Shown here in pieces: positions 60,776 to 64,000 of a stretch of DNA of 64,000 nucleotides. Position 1 is the first letter of the stretch. Every line of letters starts with the position of its first letter. The notes under the pieces are model-generated. The model made no database searches and had not been told where the DNA came from. It saw only the letters and a list, made by a program, of their open reading frames with translations. Made by a program: the position numbers and the translations under genes. The DNA lies in contig NZ_KI912155.1 in assembly GCF_000517125.1 (NCBI RefSeq), positions 2,964,034-3,028,033 on the forward strand, written 5' to 3'. The DNA is from Arthrobacter sp. MA-N2. GTDB taxonomy: Bacteria > Actinomycetota > Actinomycetes > Actinomycetales > Micrococcaceae.

Positions 60776-62044
60776 TCAGACCCAGTGGCGCACGTAAAAC
60801 GCCTTGGCGGCCCACGGGCGCAAAGCGCCGTACAAAGCCGCCTGAACGTCGCTTGTACGGTGCAGAAGTTCGTAGAACGTATTGCTGGCGCTAGCGCTGA
60901 ATTGACCGCCGTACAGGCTGACTGCGGTTGCCAATTGGTTTTGGGTGTATCCGAGGGCTGTTGCCGCCCCGTCCCACACGCACGTGATCACCCTGACGGC
61001 GTCTTCTACGTCCTTCCGCGCGAGAGCTTCCTTGGGCCGCTCGTGCGCCTCTTCTGCTTTTTTGTAGGCGTGTATGTTCTCCGTCGTGTCGGCGAGGTGG
61101 TAGGCGGAGAGTCGGGCACGGAGCGCCTTGAGCGACTGTTGGCCAGGTATGGGCTCTGCAGTCAACGTCGGGAGAAGAGACTCGAACCTGAGTAGGAGCT
61201 CGATCATCCCTCCGAGCAACCTGAAGGCACCCGTCCGTAATGAGGCCGCCGACGATTTCGCACTAACCAGATCAGGTTCGTCGTCCCACCCATACCCTTG
61301 GTCACCAAGCCCGACGCTGACCCGGTCTTTGAGGTCTTGGAATAGCTGGTTCCTGAATGTCCAATCTTCATACAGGTAATCCACGAGCGTGAAATACTGC
61401 TGGATGTCTGCCCAGGAGCCCGGAACGGGGAATGCAGAGTGCCGTCCGGCCGTATAGTCCAGCAGTGACCACGCGGATTGCCGATTCAACCCCCGGAATT
61501 CGTCTTCGTGAGCAAGTGTTCGAGACCGCAATCGCTGAGAAATCCAGGGTGCCAAGGCATGCGCAAACATGCGTAGTCGGATGTCGGTGGCAGCTGACTG
61601 AATAGTCACAGTCGTTGGGATGCTCTTTATCCGGTCCTCGTAGGGTGCTATCAATGCAAGCCCATGCAGTGACGATAGTGCGTCTTCAACAAGCTGCGCG
61701 GCGCCATCGTTGCTAATTCTTACGACAAAAACGGGGAGGGTGGCGTTCTTCCAGTATTCCTCGTGTTGCGCGATTTGAACTGAGCGCGCCTGATTATCGG
61801 TAAAGTGTTTGTCAGTCCCCTTGGACTGAAATCCAGCCACAAAAGCGGTCGCGGCACCCCGCTTATCCCCGTCTTCCCTCGTCAGTCTCGCGAAACCGAC
61901 GAGATCAATTCCTGAGTCCAACTCCTGCGGCCACGGAAAGTGGTAAACCTCCATAGCGCGCAGCGCCCCTTCGAGGAGGGCCAATGCCTCTGCCGCCGAC
62001 TTCATATTCCCGGGAGTTCCAGGGAGACTACCTACCATCCCCAT
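60776..62044 (-). CDS. DUF4365-like nuclease-domain protein
   Basis: 422 residues; the start is the ATG at 62042-62044 or, less likely, MKSAAEA 13 codons on. The N-terminal 110 residues match the DUF4365 pattern: PQELDSGIDLVGFARL (E41, D47) and AAATAFVAGFQSKGTDKHF (Q73-x-K75), then HEEYWKNATLPVFVVRISND. DUF4365 is a PD-(D/E)XK-like domain found in defence loci, usually with D...QxK. The C-terminal 300 residues are helical and unassigned (FPVPGSWADIQQYFTLVDYLYEDWTFRNQLF). It lies next to another nuclease-like gene on the same strand. Confidence 0.75.
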   Translation of the reverse strand: MGMVGSLPGTPGNMKSAAEALALLEGALRAMEVYHFPWPQELDSGIDLVGFARLTREDGDKRGAATAFVAGFQSKGTDKHFTDNQARSVQIAQHEEYWKNATLPVFVVRISNDGAAQLVEDALSSLHGLALIAPYEDRIKSIPTTVTIQSAATDIRLRMFAHALAPWISQRLRSRTLAHEDEFRGLNRQSAWSLLDYTAGRHSAFPVPGSWADIQQYFTLVDYLYEDWTFRNQLFQDLKDRVSVGLGDQGYGWDDEPDLVSAKSSAASLRTGAFRLLGGMIELLLRFESLLPTLTAEPIPGQQSLKALRARLSAYHLADTTENIHAYKKAEEAHERPKEALARKDVEDAVRVITCVWDGAATALGYTQNQLATAVSLYGGQFSASASNTFYELLHRTSDVQAALYGALRPWAAKAFYVRHWV

Positions 62045-62330
62045 AGCCTATATAGCCCAGCTCGCCGTTGGAGAACCGCATTGGCAGGACTATTCGTTTC
62101 TTGGCACCCCTCGGTTAGCAGGACCAGCGACGGTCCGCCGTCTGGTAGCTCCCGAACGTCTTCCGCACGCGCCTGCCGGGAAGATGCCAGCTCAGTTTCA
62201 AGCCTGCCAACCAGGTTTCGCAATTCTGTCACCTTCCTCGATAAGCCGATATTTTCGGCTAGCAGGGATCGTTGGTGATGCGCAGCTCTGCGTGGACCTC
62301 GGGATCGATCGTGGAGATGTTAGCAAGCTG
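62032..62330 (-). pseudogene. Coiled-coil gene remnant upstream of the DUF4365-like gene
   Basis: The minus strand encodes RAAHHQRSLLAENIGLSRKV, TELRNLVGRLETELASSRQA and RAEDVRELPDGGPSLVLL before a stop at 62032, a convincing coiled-coil pattern. Upstream the reading jumps to another frame (ISTIDPEVHAELRITNDPC then a stop). The stop overlaps the start of the next gene by 13 bp. It is probably a frameshifted small gene; the family is unknown. Confidence 0.35.
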
Positions 62331-62459
62331 GGTCCCAGCCAGAGTTGCCGCTGCCTCTCCAACCTCTGCACATGGGTGTCTTTGTCAGCAAGTTGCTATC
62401 TTTGTCGCTCGATTCTGGCGAGGAGCGTCAGACGATCCGCTTGGTATCGCTTTCCGGAG

Positions 62460-62754
62460 TGCTTCAACGACCCCGCCACCGTTTCGTCCGTTGTCAAGAC
62501 ACTGCGGGAAGCGCTGGGACCGGATTCAGTAGAAATCACCCCACCGGGGATGGGCAGCGAGGACGTTGGACATCTGGGAGCGTCGATTGGAGTGCCATCC
62601 GTGATCTGGTGGTTCGGCGGGATGCCAGCCGAGGTCTTCAGCGGTCCCGGCCCCATCCCGCTCAACCACTCGCCATTCTTTGCCCCGATCTGGAAGGCAC
62701 TTTGGCCACCGGTGTCTCCTCCGCAGTCGCGGTGCTCATGTCCCGACTGGGCAA
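62460..62754 (+). pseudogene. C-terminal fragment of an M20-type amidohydrolase
   Basis: The plus strand encodes FNDPATVSSVVKTLREALG, then PGMGSEDVGHLGASIGVPSV, WWFGGMPAEVFSGPGPIPLN and HSPFFAP. Those are the MGSEDV metal-ligand segment and the N/H-S-P-x-F ending typical of M20D amidohydrolases (hippurate hydrolase-like). The remaining tail, LATGVSSAVAVLMSRLG, continues in another frame. The N-terminal two thirds are absent. This is a decayed and frameshifted gene. Confidence 0.7.
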
Positions 62755-63026
62755 CGCATCCATGCTGGACCCAATGGGCCCAGGACAGTTCCCCAGACTG
62801 CGACGGCTCCGTCGGCATTCGAGGCCTGTAACAGGTCGTAGTTGCACTGGCCGAGAGTGAGCATTGCAACGGCCCCGGCAATGATTCCCTGGGATGCGTC
62901 CTTCATCTGGTCATACATCCATCCGAAGGCCGCGTACGGCCCGCCAATCCCGACTTCAAGCAACGGTTTGTCCCAACTTCCGTCGGCATAGCGGTAGGAG
63001 GAGAGTTCTATGCCCAGCTTCCGCAT
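62736..63026 (-). CDS. Possible small or truncated hypothetical protein
   Basis: A 96-residue frame (ATG 63024-63026) reading MRKLGIELSSYRYADGSWDK then PLLEVGIGGPYAAFGWMYDQ and ending CPVGT. Composition and third-position bias are those of coding DNA, and a hydrophobic helix (GIIAGAVAMLTLGQC) is present. No ribosome site or family is recognised. It overlaps the tail of the amidohydrolase fragment, so it may be the truncated end of a larger lost gene. Confidence 0.35.
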   Translation of the reverse strand: MRKLGIELSSYRYADGSWDKPLLEVGIGGPYAAFGWMYDQMKDASQGIIAGAVAMLTLGQCNYDLLQASNADGAVAVWGTVLGPLGPAWMRCPVGT

Positions 63027-63150
63027 GCGCTAGGGACGCGATGACTGCAGTGTTGCCGGTCCCAATGAGAAGAGCTGGTGGTGGTGCAGCAATCGCGTCC
63101 GGCACAATTGAGGAGTCAGTCGAGACTATTGTGGGGAGCAGCCGACCGAG

Positions 63151-64000
63151 ATGGAGCCCATTAGCACTGGAACGGTAATGCTGGCGCTGGCAAAACTTGG
63201 CGCTGGACCCGCGTCGGGCCAGCTCAGAAACCTGCTTAAAAAGCGCCTTCTTCGGCGTCGTGTCGCAGGTGCTGCAGCCAAGGCCGCGAAGGGACACGGA
63301 ATCCTTGTCACGAAGCAGGCATTGCGACAGTGGCTCGGCCGTCATGATGTCCGGGAGCAGCTCGCCGTCGGGAACACCACATCAGTCGACTCGGCCATTA
63401 ACAACCTGGCTTGGCTCATCTCTGGTGAGTTTGCGGAGAACCGGGAAAAACGCGCCCTCGAATTGCTTGACCTGCTTTTGATGGAGTATCAACGAGTACA
63501 GTCTCCGCAAACAGCGACGGTCCTCGGTACCTCGTGGACAGACGGCCGAATCACTGCTGAGGGCCAGCAAACACGCGAGATGTTGCTGGATCGCACGAAG
63601 ACGATCCTTGAGGTAGTCAAGGGACCGGAGGTGTTTGCCGAAGATCTGACGAAGCTGCATCCATGGCGACGAGCTGCCGCCACGGATTTGGCCGAGGTTT
63701 GGGGACCCTTTCCCGACTTCGTCCACGCGCTGGTCACCCACGACTCGCGCGGTACAGTTTTGCGTGATTGGGCGCGAAACCCTCCGGCGCCTTTCGAGGC
63801 CGCCCCCGCTGCAGTATGGTGCTGGTTTGGAGTTGTGGCCGCTGATTATGGGGAGCGCACGGCGGCCAACGACTTCATCATGAAAGGCATCGCCCTCGGC
63901 ATGACCGACGCCGGCTACTGGTGGGCCCGCGCTGCCCTGAACGCCGGCGACCTTGGAGAAGATTCCCGAGACCGCGTGCGCGAGCTTGTCGCGCGCTCAG
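63151..64000 (+). CDS. N-terminal part of a large unrecognised protein, runs off the right edge
   Basis: From the ATG at 63151 (a second in-frame ATG at 63178) the frame stays open to the end, 283 residues. It begins MEPISTGTVMLALAKLGAGPASGQL, a hydrophobic N-terminal helix like those that open many large STAND- or repeat-type proteins. A basic stretch (LRNLLKKRLLRRRVAGAAAK) follows, and then helical segments. The last part (FGVVAADYGERTAANDF, GMTDAGYWWARAALNAGDLG) has TPR-like spacing. There is no catalytic motif in the visible part. Its place beside nuclease-like genes suggests a defence protein. Confidence 0.7.
   Translation, partial: MEPISTGTVMLALAKLGAGPASGQLRNLLKKRLLRRRVAGAAAKAAKGHGILVTKQALRQWLGRHDVREQLAVGNTTSVDSAINNLAWLISGEFAENREKRALELLDLLLMEYQRVQSPQTATVLGTSWTDGRITAEGQQTREMLLDRTKTILEVVKGPEVFAEDLTKLHPWRRAAATDLAEVWGPFPDFVHALVTHDSRGTVLRDWARNPPAPFEAAPAAVWCWFGVVAADYGERTAANDFIMKGIALGMTDAGYWWARAALNAGDLGEDSRDRVRELVARS

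Noticed and set aside
1..64000. CRISPR arrays, rRNA genes and intact insertion sequences
   Set aside because: I saw no regularly spaced direct repeats, no rRNA-like conserved stretches and no complete transposase; only an IS30 remnant at 53593-53751 was found.

Overview
The window looks like accessory or catabolic-island DNA of a high-GC Gram-positive soil bacterium. An Arthrobacter/Paenarthrobacter-like member of the Micrococcaceae fits best. The reasons are strong G/C preference at third codon positions, frequent GTG and TTG starts, actinobacterial-type form I coxMSL genes, a DinB2-like polymerase and an AcoR-like regulator with a degenerate AAA+ domain. The genus is inferred, not proven.

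Layout. Positions 1-305 hold the 5' end of a secreted polysaccharide deacetylase. Positions 571-8910 hold a nine-gene minus-strand catabolic operon, mostly with stop/start overlaps: a flavin monooxygenase and its reductase, a Dabb-domain protein, a split transketolase, a creatinase-like M24 protein, a 3-hydroxyisobutyrate-dehydrogenase-like enzyme, an enoyl-CoA-hydratase-like enzyme and a PsiD-like pyruvoyl decarboxylase. A PucR/CdaR-type activator is divergent from it (9192-10490). I do not recognise this gene set as a described pathway. Positions 10532-17494 hold a form I aerobic CO dehydrogenase operon in the order coxM-coxS-coxL-xdhC/YHS-coxD-coxE. A DinB2-like Y-family polymerase with isoleucine at the steric gate follows (17631-18704). 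Positions 18977-22692 hold small surface or membrane proteins, including a frameshifted paralogue.

Positions 22761-27863 hold a second catabolic cluster: HpaI-type aldolase, bicupin, IclR regulator, MFS carrier and DUF6282-like hydrolase. A fused ferredoxin/ferredoxin reductase plus P450 pair follows (28174-31076), then a carboxylate-amine ligase and an AI-2E-type membrane protein. Positions 34159-51884 hold an AcoR-like regulator, Zn-ADH, alpha/beta hydrolase, Baeyer-Villiger monooxygenase, aldehyde dehydrogenase and SDR. After decayed TetR and carboxymuconolactone-decarboxylase genes come a second 3-HIBDH-like enzyme, a FUSC membrane protein, and a complete set for glutarate to acetyl-CoA: CoA transferase, glutaryl-CoA-dehydrogenase-like enzyme, crotonase, 3-hydroxyacyl-CoA dehydrogenase, thiolase and a LysR regulator. 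Read together, these enzymes could take a cyclic C5 alcohol or ketone (cyclopentanol/cyclopentanone) through delta-valerolactone and glutarate to acetyl-CoA.

Positions 51985-64000 are patchier. They hold tandem lipoproteins with an HNH-like motif, IS30 and other gene remnants, a metallophosphoesterase, several orphans, and a defence-island-like stretch of visibly lower G+C. That stretch contains a large Zn-ribbon plus PD-(D/E)XK protein, a DUF4365-like protein, a broken M20 amidohydrolase, and an unrecognised gene running off the right edge. I saw no rRNA, tRNA, CRISPR array or intact insertion sequence.
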